Below, piece after piece: positions 50,101-58,455 of a stretch of DNA of 64,000 nucleotides; position 1 is the first letter of the stretch, and each line of letters opens with the position of its first letter. This stretch comes from DASRIA01 sp963816975. GTDB taxonomy: Bacteria; Actinomycetota; Thermoleophilia; Solirubrobacterales; JBBDJG01. The notes beneath the pieces are model-generated. The model was not told the DNA's origin. It saw only the letters and a list, made by a program, of their open reading frames with translations, and did not search any database. The translations under genes were made by a program, and so were the position numbers. Location: NCBI GenBank assembly GCA_963816975.1, contig CAWFMD010000006.1:62001-126000 (forward strand). The letters are read 5' to 3'.

Positions 50101-51465
50101 GTGTCTGAATCCAGATATTTTGGACTTCTGACGGCCATTGCGGCCGTCTTCGCATGCCTGGCTGCAGCGACCCCTGCGCCGGCGACGCCGCACGTGCCCG
50201 GCGAGGTGGTGGTCAAGTATCGCGCGGGGGCGACCGACGCGGCGCGGTCGGCGGCCCGGGCCGCCGCCGGCGTGGACTCCCCGGTGGCGGTCGACCCCCG
50301 CACCGAGCTGGTGAGGGCCGGCGGGAACTCGGTCCGGGCGGCCGCCGCCGCGCTCGAGCGTGAGGCCGTCGTCGTACATGCCGTGCCCAACTACGTCGCC
50401 ACCGCCACCGCGTTCGCGCCCAATGACCCCGGCAAGGCGGGGCCCGGCGGGTGGTCCGCGCTCCAGTGGAACTTCGCGGGCCCGTTCGGGATCAACGTCG
50501 GCGGGGCGTGGGACAACGCGATCGCCGCCGGCCGCGGCGGCGGGGCCGGAGTGACCGTTGCGGTGCTCGACACCGGGGTGGCGTACCGCACGTCGCCCGA
50601 TCGCCGTTACCGGCTGGCTCCCGACCTCGATCGCGGCCGCTTCGTGCGCGGCTACGACTTCGTGCGCAACAACAAGCTCCCCTACGACCGCAACGGGCAT
50701 GGAACGTTCGTGGCCGGGGTGATCGCGCAGAGCACGAACAACGGAGTCGGGCTGACCGGCGTCGCCTACCGCTCCCGGATCATGCCCGTGCGCGTGTTGG
50801 ACTACGAGGGCAAGGGCGACGTCGCCACGATCGCGCGCGGTATCCGGCTCGCCGTGCGCCGCGGTGCGCACGTGATCAACATGAGCTTCGAGTTCGACAT
50901 CGGGCTCAGGTCGTCGGAGATCCCCGACGTGCTGTCGGCCGTGCGCTACGCCCATCGCAAGCGCGTCGTGATGGTCGCCGCCGCAGGCAACACCGAGGAG
51001 ACCCGCATCGCCTACCCCGCCCGCGCCCGCCACGTGATCGCTGTCGGAGCGACGACGGAGCACGGCTGCGTGGCGGACTACTCCAACTCCGGGACCGGGC
51101 TCGACCTGGTCGCGCCCGGCGGCGGTGCGGACGCGTTCATCGACACCGACGCAAACTGCAAGCCGCTGGAGGACCCGGGCCGCGACATCTACCAGTACAC
51201 CTTCCGCGGCACGAACCCGCGCAAGTTCGGGCTGCCCGGCGGATACGAGGGGACTTCGATGGCAGTGCCGCACGTGAGCGGCACGATCGCGCTGCTGCTC
51301 GGCGCACGCACTCTCGGTGAGCGCCCGGCGCCGGCGGTCATCGCCAATCGGCTGGAGTCCACCGCGCGGGACCTCGGTCAACCGGGCTACGACCAGCTCT
51401 ACGGCTGGGGCCTGCTGAACGCGGCGGCCGCGACCGCGCCGCTCGCCCCTGCGCCGGCGCCGTAG
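50101..51465 (+). CDS. Secreted subtilisin-like serine protease (S8)
   Basis: 454 aa from GTG 50101 with a signal peptide (FGLLTAIAAVFACLAAATPAPA). A short propeptide follows (EVVVKYRAGATDAARSAARAAAG... VHAVPNYVA), the inhibitor I9-like fold. The catalytic triad is Asp157 (VAVLDTGV), His200 (NGHGTFVAGVIA) and Ser386 (GTSMAVPHVSG), with the oxyanion Asn in AAAGNTEE. No further C-terminal domain, only a Pro/Ala tail. An extracellular protease, made as a self-inhibited zymogen. No terminator-like hairpin was seen before the convergent UspA gene. Confidence 0.94.
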   Translation: MSESRYFGLLTAIAAVFACLAAATPAPATPHVPGEVVVKYRAGATDAARSAARAAAGVDSPVAVDPRTELVRAGGNSVRAAAAALEREAVVVHAVPNYVATATAFAPNDPGKAGPGGWSALQWNFAGPFGINVGGAWDNAIAAGRGGGAGVTVAVLDTGVAYRTSPDRRYRLAPDLDRGRFVRGYDFVRNNKLPYDRNGHGTFVAGVIAQSTNNGVGLTGVAYRSRIMPVRVLDYEGKGDVATIARGIRLAVRRGAHVINMSFEFDIGLRSSEIPDVLSAVRYAHRKRVVMVAAAGNTEETRIAYPARARHVIAVGATTEHGCVADYSNSGTGLDLVAPGGGADAFIDTDANCKPLEDPGRDIYQYTFRGTNPRKFGLPGGYEGTSMAVPHVSGTIALLLGARTLGERPAPAVIANRLESTARDLGQPGYDQLYGWGLLNAAAATAPLAPAPAP

Positions 51466-51486
51466 CCACAGCTGACGCGCGACCGG

Positions 51487-51930
51487 CTACGTCGTGCGAA
51501 CGATCAGCACCGAGCTCGGAGCGTGGTGCGAGACCTTGTTGGGGACGCTGCCCAGCAGGAACCGCTTGGCCCCCGTCATACCCTTGTTGCCGACCACGAT
51601 CAGGTCGGCGCCCTCCTCCTCGGCCACGTCGAGGATCGCGTCGGCGGGCTCGCCCTGGCGGGCGAACGTGCGCACCTTTACGCCGGCGGCCTCGACCTCC
51701 TTCGCCGCCTCGGCGAGCGTCGCGTCGACGTCCTCCGCGGGACCAACCGTGTGCTCGATGTCGGAGGGCACCTCGAGGCGCTCCTCGCGCAGGCGCGAGG
51801 CGGGCACCGGGTCGTACGCGCTCACGATGTCGAGCGAGGCCCCGGTCTTCTTCGCCAGCTCGGTCGCCTCCCGCACCGCATGCCTGGCGGTCTCAGAGCC
51901 ATCCGTCCCCACCACGATCCGAGAGAACAT
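51487..51930 (-). CDS. Universal stress protein (UspA family)
   Basis: 147 aa single Usp domain. Start ATG 51930 has an unusually strong purine-rich ribosome site (GGAGGAGGGGAGA). It begins FSRIVVGTDGSETARHAVREA and carries the nucleotide-binding signature G-x2-G-x9-G-S (GNKGMTGAKRFLLGS), so it should bind ATP. The end, SHHAPSSVLIVRTT, is typical. Cytoplasmic; such proteins rise under starvation or oxidative stress. Confidence 0.93.
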   Translation of the reverse strand: MFSRIVVGTDGSETARHAVREATELAKKTGASLDIVSAYDPVPASRLREERLEVPSDIEHTVGPAEDVDATLAEAAKEVEAAGVKVRTFARQGEPADAILDVAEEEGADLIVVGNKGMTGAKRFLLGSVPNKVSHHAPSSVLIVRTT

Positions 51931-52054
51931 TCTCCCCTCCTCCGAGGAATAGTGAAAAAGCGGGCCGATCATAAGTGTTCTGTGCTTCTCGCGGCAGGAC
52001 CGCGGCACTCATGAAAACCACCGGCCGCCGTCCCGCTACCCTTCGAACCCGGCC

Positions 52055-52153
52055 ATGGACCGACCGCCGATGCCTCCATTCTGGATCGCCGTGCAGATCC
52101 TGATCATCATCTGCGTCCTGATCTCGGCGGTGATCGTGATCGTCAAGCTGTGA
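52055..52153 (+). CDS. 32-residue membrane microprotein
   Basis: MDRPPMPPFWIAVQILIIIC followed by VLISAVIVIVKL, i.e. a short Pro-rich head and one transmembrane helix. ATG 52055. The last codon plus stop (CTGTGA) contains the GTG start of the next gene with a 4-base GTGA overlap, strong evidence that it is translated and coupled to that membrane-anchored protein. No ribosome site of note precedes the ATG. I recognise no family; it may be a small membrane partner of its neighbour. Confidence 0.6.
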   Translation: MDRPPMPPFWIAVQILIIICVLISAVIVIVKL

Positions 52154-52896
52154 CCGCGGCGCAACCGACCGCCGAGCCCGAGCGCGACTACGGGCCTTCC
52201 CTCCCGCAGCTAGTGCAGCCATGGCTGCAGAGGCGCTCGCGTCCGCAGCGCGTCGCGCTCGGCGTCGCTGTGCTGTTGCTGCTCGCCGGCATCGCTGCGC
52301 TCGTAGTCCGCAGCGAGGCCGCGGTCAAGAGCTATCAGCAGACCGCGGCCGACGCCCGCGCGCGCGGCCTCAACCCGATCGAGTTCGGCTTCGACCACTC
52401 GAGCCGTCTGCAGCTGTCGAAGCCGCCGGGCGCGTACGTGCGGGCGGAACGGCGCAGGGACGGAGAGCTGGTGGCGAGCCTCACCGTCTCGCCGTTCAGG
52501 ATGGAGCGCCGCGCAGGGTTCATCGCGGGATACCTGCCGCTGGTCGCGACGGACCTGCAACGCGATGCCGCGCGGCGCTACGACCGCTTCCGGCTCCAAT
52601 TCGAGGGCCGCGCGCGGGTGAACGAGGTCGAGGGCTACCAGTTCGCCTTCACCGCGCGCCTCGCGCGCGCCGGTGGAGGGGAGCCGCGACAGCTGTTCGG
52701 CCGGATCGTGGTGTTGCCCGAGCCCTACGACTACAACGAGCCCAACAAGGAGCATCCCCCGGGCCAGAACCCCACCCGCGGACTGCTGATCACGATGCTG
52801 GCGACCACTCTGGACGAGCCGGACTCGCCCACGCGGGTCGGCGACGAGGGGATCCTGCAGAAGCCGTTTCGCAGCTTCCGGTTCGGAAGCTCCTAG
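52150..52896 (+). CDS. Membrane-anchored protein of unknown function
   Basis: 248 aa. Residues 1-30 are cytoplasmic, followed by one transmembrane helix (VALGVAVLLLLAGIAALVV) and an extracytoplasmic alpha/beta domain: FGFDHSSRLQLSKPPGAYVRAERRR, VEGYQFAFTARLA, LFGRIVVLPEP, GLLITMLATTLDEPDSP. The segment after the helix resembles periplasmic domains in actinobacterial transport-like proteins, but I cannot name the family. GTG 52150 overlaps the upstream microprotein stop. Its own stop overlaps that of the convergent sigma-factor gene (52893-52896). Confidence 0.72.
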   Translation: MTAAQPTAEPERDYGPSLPQLVQPWLQRRSRPQRVALGVAVLLLLAGIAALVVRSEAAVKSYQQTAADARARGLNPIEFGFDHSSRLQLSKPPGAYVRAERRRDGELVASLTVSPFRMERRAGFIAGYLPLVATDLQRDAARRYDRFRLQFEGRARVNEVEGYQFAFTARLARAGGGEPRQLFGRIVVLPEPYDYNEPNKEHPPGQNPTRGLLITMLATTLDEPDSPTRVGDEGILQKPFRSFRFGSS

Positions 52897-54361
52897 GGAA
52901 CCGCTGCGGTGCTGCCGGTCGCGCCGGTCGACCCCGTGGGCGCATGCTGCTTGACGGGAGGCGCCGTTTGTGGCGGAGCCGCTCCGCCGGTGTCGGGCGC
53001 GGGGCCGGCGCTGCCGTTGACGGCGGCGGGCTCCTGCGCGGGTGCGGGCTGGTCACCGCCGGCATCGGTCGGCAGCGTCGCCGGCGCGCCGCTGTCGACC
53101 GGGGCCGCAGGGTCGGCGGCCGCGGCCTCGGCCGGCTTCGCCGTGGCAGCCTGCTGAGCGGGCTCGGTGAGCTCCGCGGGCGCGCCCTGGAGCGAGGCGC
53201 CGCCGGTGGGATTCACCGGGGGCGCGGCCTGGTGCACCTGCGCCGGAGCCGCAATGGCGGGCTTCGCAGGCTCCGGGGCGGCGACGCGCTTGGCCTCGAC
53301 CGCGCCGCCGGCGATCGCGGCCGTGACGGCCACTCCGGCCACTGCCTTCGTGGCGACGGCGCCGAGGCCGAGACCGCCCGCGGAGGCGATGCCGCCGGCC
53401 GCGGCGCCGCCCGCAGCCGCGCCGCCCGCGGCGCGCCACCGGCGGCTGCGGTGCCCGCTGCGCCGGTGGCCGCGCTCATCGCGGTCGTCGCGCCGGCCGC
53501 CGTGCCGCCTGCTGCGGCCGCGCCGCCTCCGCCGCCGCCCGCGAGCGCGGCGCCACCGAGCTTCGCCAGCGCCAGCTTCTTCAGGATCAGCAGTGGCCCG
53601 ATGGGGAGCGCCAACGCCATCGCCGCGGTGGTCTTGCGCAGCTGGGCGCGGAACTCGCGGCATTCCTCGCACTCGCGCACGTGCCGGCGCAGCGCGGGCG
53701 AGGCCTTCTTCAGCCCCTCCGCGATCTCGGCCAGCTCGCGGCGCACGTCGTCGCAGCTGAGCTGGCGTGCCTCGGCGGCCTCGGCCAGAGACATGCGGGC
53801 GCGCACGAGCAGCGACTTGACGCTCGGGATGGTGGTCTCCATCGCCTCGGCGATCTGGTCGTACGAGAGCGCGTCGATCTCGCGCAGCAGCAGCGCGGTG
53901 CGCTGCGACTCCGCAAGCTTCAGGACATCCTCGAGCAGGTGCCGCACGTCCGCGCGGCGGTGCACGACGTCCGCGGCGGTGCGGCCGTGGGCGGCGACGT
54001 GCTCGTCCATCGTGTCGCTCGCGTCCGCGGTCGGTCGGCGCAGGTGGTTGAGGCAGCGGTTGCGTGCGATCCGGTAAAGCCACGGGCGCACGTTGATGTC
54101 GCGCTGGTCGGCGAGGATCGCGTTGTAGGCGTTGGCGAACACCTCCTGGAGGACGTCCTCGGCGTCTTCCCTGGAGCCGAGCATGTGCCGGCAGAAGCCG
54201 AGCAGGCGAGTCTTGTAGCGACCGAGCAGCACCTCGAAGGCCGCGTCGTTGCCGCCCCGCAGGAGCGCGATCAGGCGCTCGTCGGACTGCAGGCGCAGCA
54301 GCGGCGAGCGGCCGCCGAGCAGGACGGGGCGAGCGGTCTTGGTGGCGGTGGTGGTGGTCAC
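52893..54361 (-). pseudogene. ECF sigma factor fused to zinc-finger anti-sigma-like and membrane region, frameshifted
   Basis: The first frame reads an ECF sigma factor: region 2 (FEVLLGRYKTRLLGFCRHML, DAEDVLQEVFANAYNAI, RPWLYRIARNRCLNHLRR) and region 4 (AESQRTALLLREIDALSYDQIAEAMETTIPSVKSLLVRARM). It continues into a ZAS-type zinc motif (Cys in QLSCDD, then HVRECEEC, i.e. H-x3-C-x2-C) and hydrophobic Ala/Gly-rich stretches. At about 53424-53437 one base is missing; the next frame supplies GGIASAGGLGLGAVATKAVAGVAVTAAIAGG and a long Pro/Ala extracytoplasmic-type tail to 52893. With one base restored the gene is 489 aa. A sigma factor carrying its own anti-sigma zinc finger and membrane anchor is uncommon. 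The deletion may be a sequence error. Confidence 0.82.
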
Positions 54362-54479
54362 GCGCGATCCGGTATGCGGGCGGCGCCGGCCGCCTCGCGA
54401 AGCAAAACACCGTAGCAGCGGGGGAGTTGCGATCCGCCGGTCCGCAACGATCCCGGGGTGGGCCGAGGATTGCGCTCGC

Positions 54480-54507
54480 TTGCGGGGGTTTCGTGGACGA
54501 CTACAGT
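54480..54507 (+). promoter_or_regulatory. Promoter of tRNA-Leu
   Basis: -35 TTGCGG (54480-54485), 16-base spacer, -10 TACAGT (54502-54507), with the tRNA 5' end 9 bases downstream at 54516. The -10 is identical to that of the SRP RNA gene. Confidence 0.5.
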
Positions 54508-54515
54508 GGTCGTGC

Positions 54516-54600
54516 GCCCGGGTGCTGGAACTGGCTATACAGGGCGGGCTTAAACCCCGCTGTCCTCACGGACTTGTGGGTTCGACTCCCACCCCGGGCA
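54516..54600 (+). tRNA. tRNA-Leu (anticodon TAA)
   Basis: 85 nt. Acceptor GCCCGGG pairs with CCCGGGC and the discriminator is A. The D region is TGCTGGAACTGGCTATACAG, and the anticodon stem-loop GCGGGCTTAAACCCCGC shows anticodon TAA. There is a long variable arm (TGTCCTCACGGACT), and the T arm is GTGGGTTCGACTCCCAC. It reads the rare TTA codon, which in high-GC actinobacteria is often confined to regulated genes. Confidence 0.95.
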
Positions 54601-54611
54601 TCCGGCGGGTG

Positions 54612-55876
54612 CTACTCGCCGGTCAGCGCCTGCAGCAGCTGCCCGCGCACGTCACCGGTGATGGCGTCGGCGTGGCCGGGCCAGGCGGTGGCGGGCTCCA
54701 TGTCGGCCAGCTTGCGGATGCTGGCGCGGGCCTTGTCCGTGTCCCAGTTGAACGCGGGATGCGGGACGCGGGCCGCGCCCTTCTGGCCCGTCTGCGGGTT
54801 CAACGTGTAGAAGGTGTCGCTGGCCAGCGCAAGCCGGTCGTGCTCCCGCCACAGGCCGATCAGCCCCGGTGCGTGACCGGGAAGGTCGACCACCCTGAAG
54901 CCGGCGACGTCGTCGCCCTCGGACACCGTGCCCTCGACCGTCACCGGGCCGCCGTCCCACATGCTCGTCAGCCGTGGCATCAGCGGGCGGGCATACCAGT
55001 CGAGCTTGGAGAAGTCGAAGTAGTGCGCTCCCCCGTCCCCCTCGGTGTCGGCGACGTTGTCGGGGTGGCAGAAGACCGGCGCACCGAGGCCCGGGGCCGC
55101 TCCACGGTGGTCCGGGTGGCCGTGGCCGAGCACGATGCGCTTGATGCCGCCGAGCCCGGCCGCGACCGACGCGATGCCGCGCACCATCGCCCGGATGCCG
55201 GCGTCGAACACGGTCACCTGGCCGTCGTCCTCGATCAGGTAGACGTTCATGGTCTTCAGCGGGAAGCCGCCGCGCACCAGCCACACGCCGTCCGCCACCT
55301 GGCTGACGGCGGGGGCCAGCAGGGGCCGCAGCAGGCGGGTGCGGGTGTTGAAGGCCGCCGCCATGCGCCGCTCGGTCGCGCTCGCCTGCGGGGGGAGCAG
55401 CCCGACCGCTCGCGCAAAGGCGCCACTGTCGTAGTACGCGTCGTTGCGCACGATCTTGCCGTCCTCCACCGTGAGCATGTCGACGCCCTCCAGCTCGATC
55501 CGCGCGCCGGTCGGCTCGATCCCCTGGAAGGGGCCCCCGCAGAAGGTGCCGGTGGCGTGCCAGCGCACCGCCGCCTGGTTGCGCGCCGCGACCACGTCGA
55601 GCACCTCGAAGCGCATGTCGGGCATCGCCGCGAACGTCTCCGTGAAGAAGGCGACCATCTCGTGCGGGACGCCCAGCGGGCGACCGAGCGGCGCGATGTT
55701 CTCGATGCCCCGGGCGCCCAGTGCGCCGCCATCCCCTGGGGATCACGGGCCGTGACCGCCTCGAAATAGGCGCGCGCCACCTTTCCGGGGCCCGGCGCGC
55801 GGGTCTTCTGCCCGCCTGCCTTCTGCGCCGCCTCCGCGGTCACATCTGCCTGAGTGCGCTCCGGGGCTTCTGACAC
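54612..55876 (-). pseudogene. SnoaL-like/metallo-beta-lactamase fusion protein, frameshifted
   Basis: GTG 55876 has a good ribosome site (AAGGAG, 5 bases away) and opens SEAPERTQADVTAEAAQK, then PGKVARAYFEAVTARDPQGMAAHWAPG, the start of a SnoaL/NTF2 domain. In a G/C run at 55708-55714 one base is missing; the next frame continues IENIAPLGRPLGVPHEMVAFFTETF and completes the SnoaL domain. From about residue 165 a metallo-beta-lactamase domain follows (HGHPDH zinc motif, LPGHAPGL, ASDTFY, WPGHADA). Restored length is 421 aa. The pairing of an NTF2-like fold with a hydrolytic zinc fold in one chain is unusual. The C-terminal 348 residues could still be made from an internal ATG at 55658. Confidence 0.82.
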
Positions 55877-55946
55877 GACTGCTCCTTCCTGGGAGGGTGG
55901 CCCGACGGCTCCGCCGCGCGCAGCATAACCGCGGAGCCGCCGTGGA

Positions 55947-56609
55947 TCAGGCCGGCGCGAGCTCGAGCGCAACGGATCCGAGGCCATCCACCTGCAGCTC
56001 GAACCGCTCGCCCGGCGCCGCCGGCAGCGCGGGTACGAGCGCGCCGGCGATGATCACGTCTCCCGCCCGCAGCGACTCGCGGGCGGCCGCCAGGTACCCG
56101 GAGGCGAGCGCGACCACGTCCGCCGGCGCGAGCGCCGCGGCGGCCACGTCGATCACGTGCTCCTCCCCGTCGCGCAGGAACCGCGCAGTCAGCCCGTCGA
56201 CCCTCGTGCGCCCCGCGATCACCGGCCCGAGCGCGACGGCACGATGGAAGACGTTGCCCGCCATCACGCGCTCGAGATCGTCGAAGGGGAGGTCGACGTC
56301 GATCACCTCGAGCGCGACGCCGAGGCCCGCGATCGCCCCGCCCGCGCCGATGTGGACCGCGATCTCGGGCTCGACCGCGGGATGCGTCGCGCCGGCCAGC
56401 GAGTGCGCCGTGCCGGTGGGCACCGCGGAGCCGGAGGCGAGGTAGCCGATCACGGGCTGCGGGATCTCGAGCGCCTGCTGTACGCGCGGGTCGTTCAGCG
56501 CGACTTTCCAGCCGAGCCGCCGCTCTCCGGATGCGGTGCGCTCCCGCAGCGCGCGCAGCTGCGCGTCGAGGCCGCGCCGTATGCGTGGGTCGAGCGCGGT
56601 CGCGCTCAG
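55947..56609 (-). CDS. 2-keto-4-pentenoate hydratase-like protein (FAH family)
   Basis: 220 aa. The family's N-terminal GWKVALNDPRVQQAL, metal-binding EPEIAVHIG, D-V in ALEVIDVDLPFDDLERV and the GSVALELA end match MhpD/2-hydroxypentadienoate hydratases, which act in meta-cleavage of aromatic compounds. No ATG, GTG or TTG lies in frame near the expected N-terminus. The best start is CTG at 56609, which overlaps the stop of the upstream gene (CTGA) in the way normal coupled starts do. Either a CTG start or a miscalled base. No other aromatic degradation gene is nearby. Confidence 0.75.
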   Translation of the reverse strand: MSATALDPRIRRGLDAQLRALRERTASGERRLGWKVALNDPRVQQALEIPQPVIGYLASGSAVPTGTAHSLAGATHPAVEPEIAVHIGAGGAIAGLGVALEVIDVDLPFDDLERVMAGNVFHRAVALGPVIAGRTRVDGLTARFLRDGEEHVIDVAAAALAPADVVALASGYLAAARESLRAGDVIIAGALVPALPAAPGERFELQVDGLGSVALELAPA

Positions 56610-57014
56610 GTCTTGGCGTCGCGGTAGCGGGTGAGCACCGCGAACACGACATACCCGACGCCCAGCACGATGAAGTAGGCGGTCGCGGCCCATCGTCGCC
56701 GGCGAACCCGAACACGAACGGCGTTATCAGGACCACCAGGCCGAGCACGTAGTCGAGCACCACGTGCGAGGCGACCGGCAGCGTCCGGGCCAGGCCGGTG
56801 GGCGCGTCGCTGACGACGGCCAGCACCAGGATGCCGGCGCCGATCAGCACGGCGACGATCTTCGCCGCGTCATCGTCGAACGAGAACAGGAACGGCGAGA
56901 GGATCGTGAGGATGCCGATGCCGTACTCAGCAGCACGTGCAGCCCGAACGGGATCGAGTTGCGCTGGATCCGGCGGCGATCGCTGCGCACGGGCGGATTC
57001 GGCTTCGGCGTCAC
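56606..57014 (-). pseudogene. SPW-repeat-like small membrane protein, frameshifted twice
   Basis: GTG 57014 opens TPKPNPPVRSDRRRIQRNSIPFGLHVLL. One base is missing near 56926-56929 (CTGCTGAGTAC where CTGCTGGAGTAC is expected). The next frame gives YGIGILTILSPFLFSF, IVAVLIGAGILVLAVVSDAP and VVLDYVLGLVVLITPFVFGFAGDDG. A second base is missing near 56687-56692, after which AATAYFIVLGVGYVVFAVLTRYRDAKT leads to TGA at 56606. With two bases restored it is 136 aa with four transmembrane helices in two hairpins. Both deletions lie in short G or C runs. Function unknown. Confidence 0.65.
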
Positions 57015-57121
57015 GCGCGGATCGTAAACCGCAGCGGGGTCAAGACTCGTTGCGGTCGCCCGAGACCAGGGCCCAAATGCCCGACTCGATTGGCGCTCGA
57101 GCTTGGTCTAGATTGAGGATC

Positions 57122-57835
57122 GTGAGCACGCAGACGGCGAAATCAGCCGGCAGGCTGCCGCGCGAGCAAGGGGAATCAGGACCGCCGGCCGGCAAGGCTT
57201 CCCAGGAGATCTCGCCGCGGATGTTCGACAACGCGATCCTCGAGTGGGGGTCGCGCGTGCATCCGATCGTGCCGCCGCTGATCTACATGCCGGTGATCTC
57301 GTTCCTGCTGTCGGTGGCGATCAACTCCGAGAACCTGGCCGTGCTGGCCGTGGTAGGCGTGTTCCTGCTCGGCCTGGCGTTCTGGTCGTTCTTCGAGTAC
57401 ACGCTGCACCGCTTCATCTTCCACCTGCGGCCCGACAACGAGTGGGGCCGCAAGATGCACTTCATCATCCACGGCGTGCATCACGACTATCCGCACGACC
57501 CGATGCGGCTCGTGATGCCGCCGGCGGTCAGCATCCCGCTCGCGATCCTCATGTACTTCGTGTTCCGCGGCGTGCTCGGCCCGGACTGGTCGCTGGCCGC
57601 GTTCGCCGGGTTCCTGCTGGGCTACCTGATCTACGACATGGGCCACTACCACATCCACCACCACCGCTCGGACAACAGGATCAGCCTCGCGTTGCGGCGC
57701 TACCACTACCGCCATCACTTCCAGCAGTCAGACCGCGGCTTCGGCGTGACGTCCCCCCTGTGGGACCGCGTGTTCCGGACCTCGCCGGTGGTGCGCCGGC
57801 GGCGGCCCGCGCAGGGCGCCGTCAAGAAGACCTGA
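57122..57835 (+). CDS. Fatty acid hydroxylase/sterol desaturase family enzyme
   Basis: 237 aa from GTG 57122 (GAGG 3 bases upstream). Four transmembrane segments and the complete histidine cluster of the di-iron family: HRFIFH, HGVHHDYPHD, HYHIHHHRSD and YHYRHHF. The layout matches fatty acid 2-hydroxylase (FAH1/Scs7) more than sterol desaturase; there is no fused cytochrome b5 domain. It would hydroxylate membrane lipid acyl chains or a carotenoid ring using O2. The gene overlaps the 3' end of the convergent mobA by 14 bases. Confidence 0.92.
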   Translation: MSTQTAKSAGRLPREQGESGPPAGKASQEISPRMFDNAILEWGSRVHPIVPPLIYMPVISFLLSVAINSENLAVLAVVGVFLLGLAFWSFFEYTLHRFIFHLRPDNEWGRKMHFIIHGVHHDYPHDPMRLVMPPAVSIPLAILMYFVFRGVLGPDWSLAAFAGFLLGYLIYDMGHYHIHHHRSDNRISLALRRYHYRHHFQQSDRGFGVTSPLWDRVFRTSPVVRRRRPAQGAVKKT

Positions 57836-58403
57836 GCAGCTCCTCCGCGCGCGCCAGGTCCGCCGGCGTGTTGACGTTGAAGACGATCCGCCCCGGGTCG
57901 CCGTAGCGCCGCAGCTTCGGCTCGGTGATGCGCACCGCGCGCAACTCGGTGACAACCTCGTGCAGCGGTCGTTGCGCGTCCCGGCCTGCGCGCAGCGAAT
58001 CGGTCAGTCCGGGCGTGTAGCGGCCGACCAGCGGGTGCAACCTCCCGCCGGCCTCGATCACGACCAGGGGCTCGGGCCGGCCCGCGAGATGGGCGAGCAG
58101 CGCCGGAGACAGAAACGGCAGGTCGCACCCGCACACCACCAGCGGTCGGCTCGCCCGCTCCAGCGCCGCGACGATCCCGGTCAGCGGATGCGAGGGCTGT
58201 GCGGGCTCCTGCCACACCGGTACGTCCAGCGATGGCAGATCGGTCCCGGGCTTCGCGACGACGACCGCCTCCAGCCGGGCCTCGCCCATGGCGCGCAGCG
58301 GGCGCTCGATCAGCGGCGCGCCCCCCAGCTCGATGCTTGCCTTCGGGGCGCCCATGCGAGTGCCGCTTCCACCCGCCAGCACGACTCCCAGTGGCTCGCT
58401 CAA
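57822..58403 (-). CDS. mobA: Molybdenum cofactor guanylyltransferase
   Basis: 193 aa nucleotidyltransferase adding GMP to molybdopterin. It begins LGVVLAGGSGTRMGAPKASIELGG with the consensus LAGGxGxRMG-x-K, then VVCGCDLPFLSP (metal-binding Asp) and VFNVNTPADLARAEELL at the end. Length matches MobA (190-200 aa). ATG 58403. Convergent with the hydroxylase gene; divergent from the ThDP enzyme with a 52-base gap. No molybdoenzyme gene is in the window. Confidence 0.92.
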   Translation of the reverse strand: MSEPLGVVLAGGSGTRMGAPKASIELGGAPLIERPLRAMGEARLEAVVVAKPGTDLPSLDVPVWQEPAQPSHPLTGIVAALERASRPLVVCGCDLPFLSPALLAHLAGRPEPLVVIEAGGRLHPLVGRYTPGLTDSLRAGRDAQRPLHEVVTELRAVRITEPKLRRYGDPGRIVFNVNTPADLARAEELLRSS

Positions 58404-58455
58404 GACAAACGGAGGCTAGTAGGGTTGCGGCGCAGGCGATCCCGAGGGAGGAACG

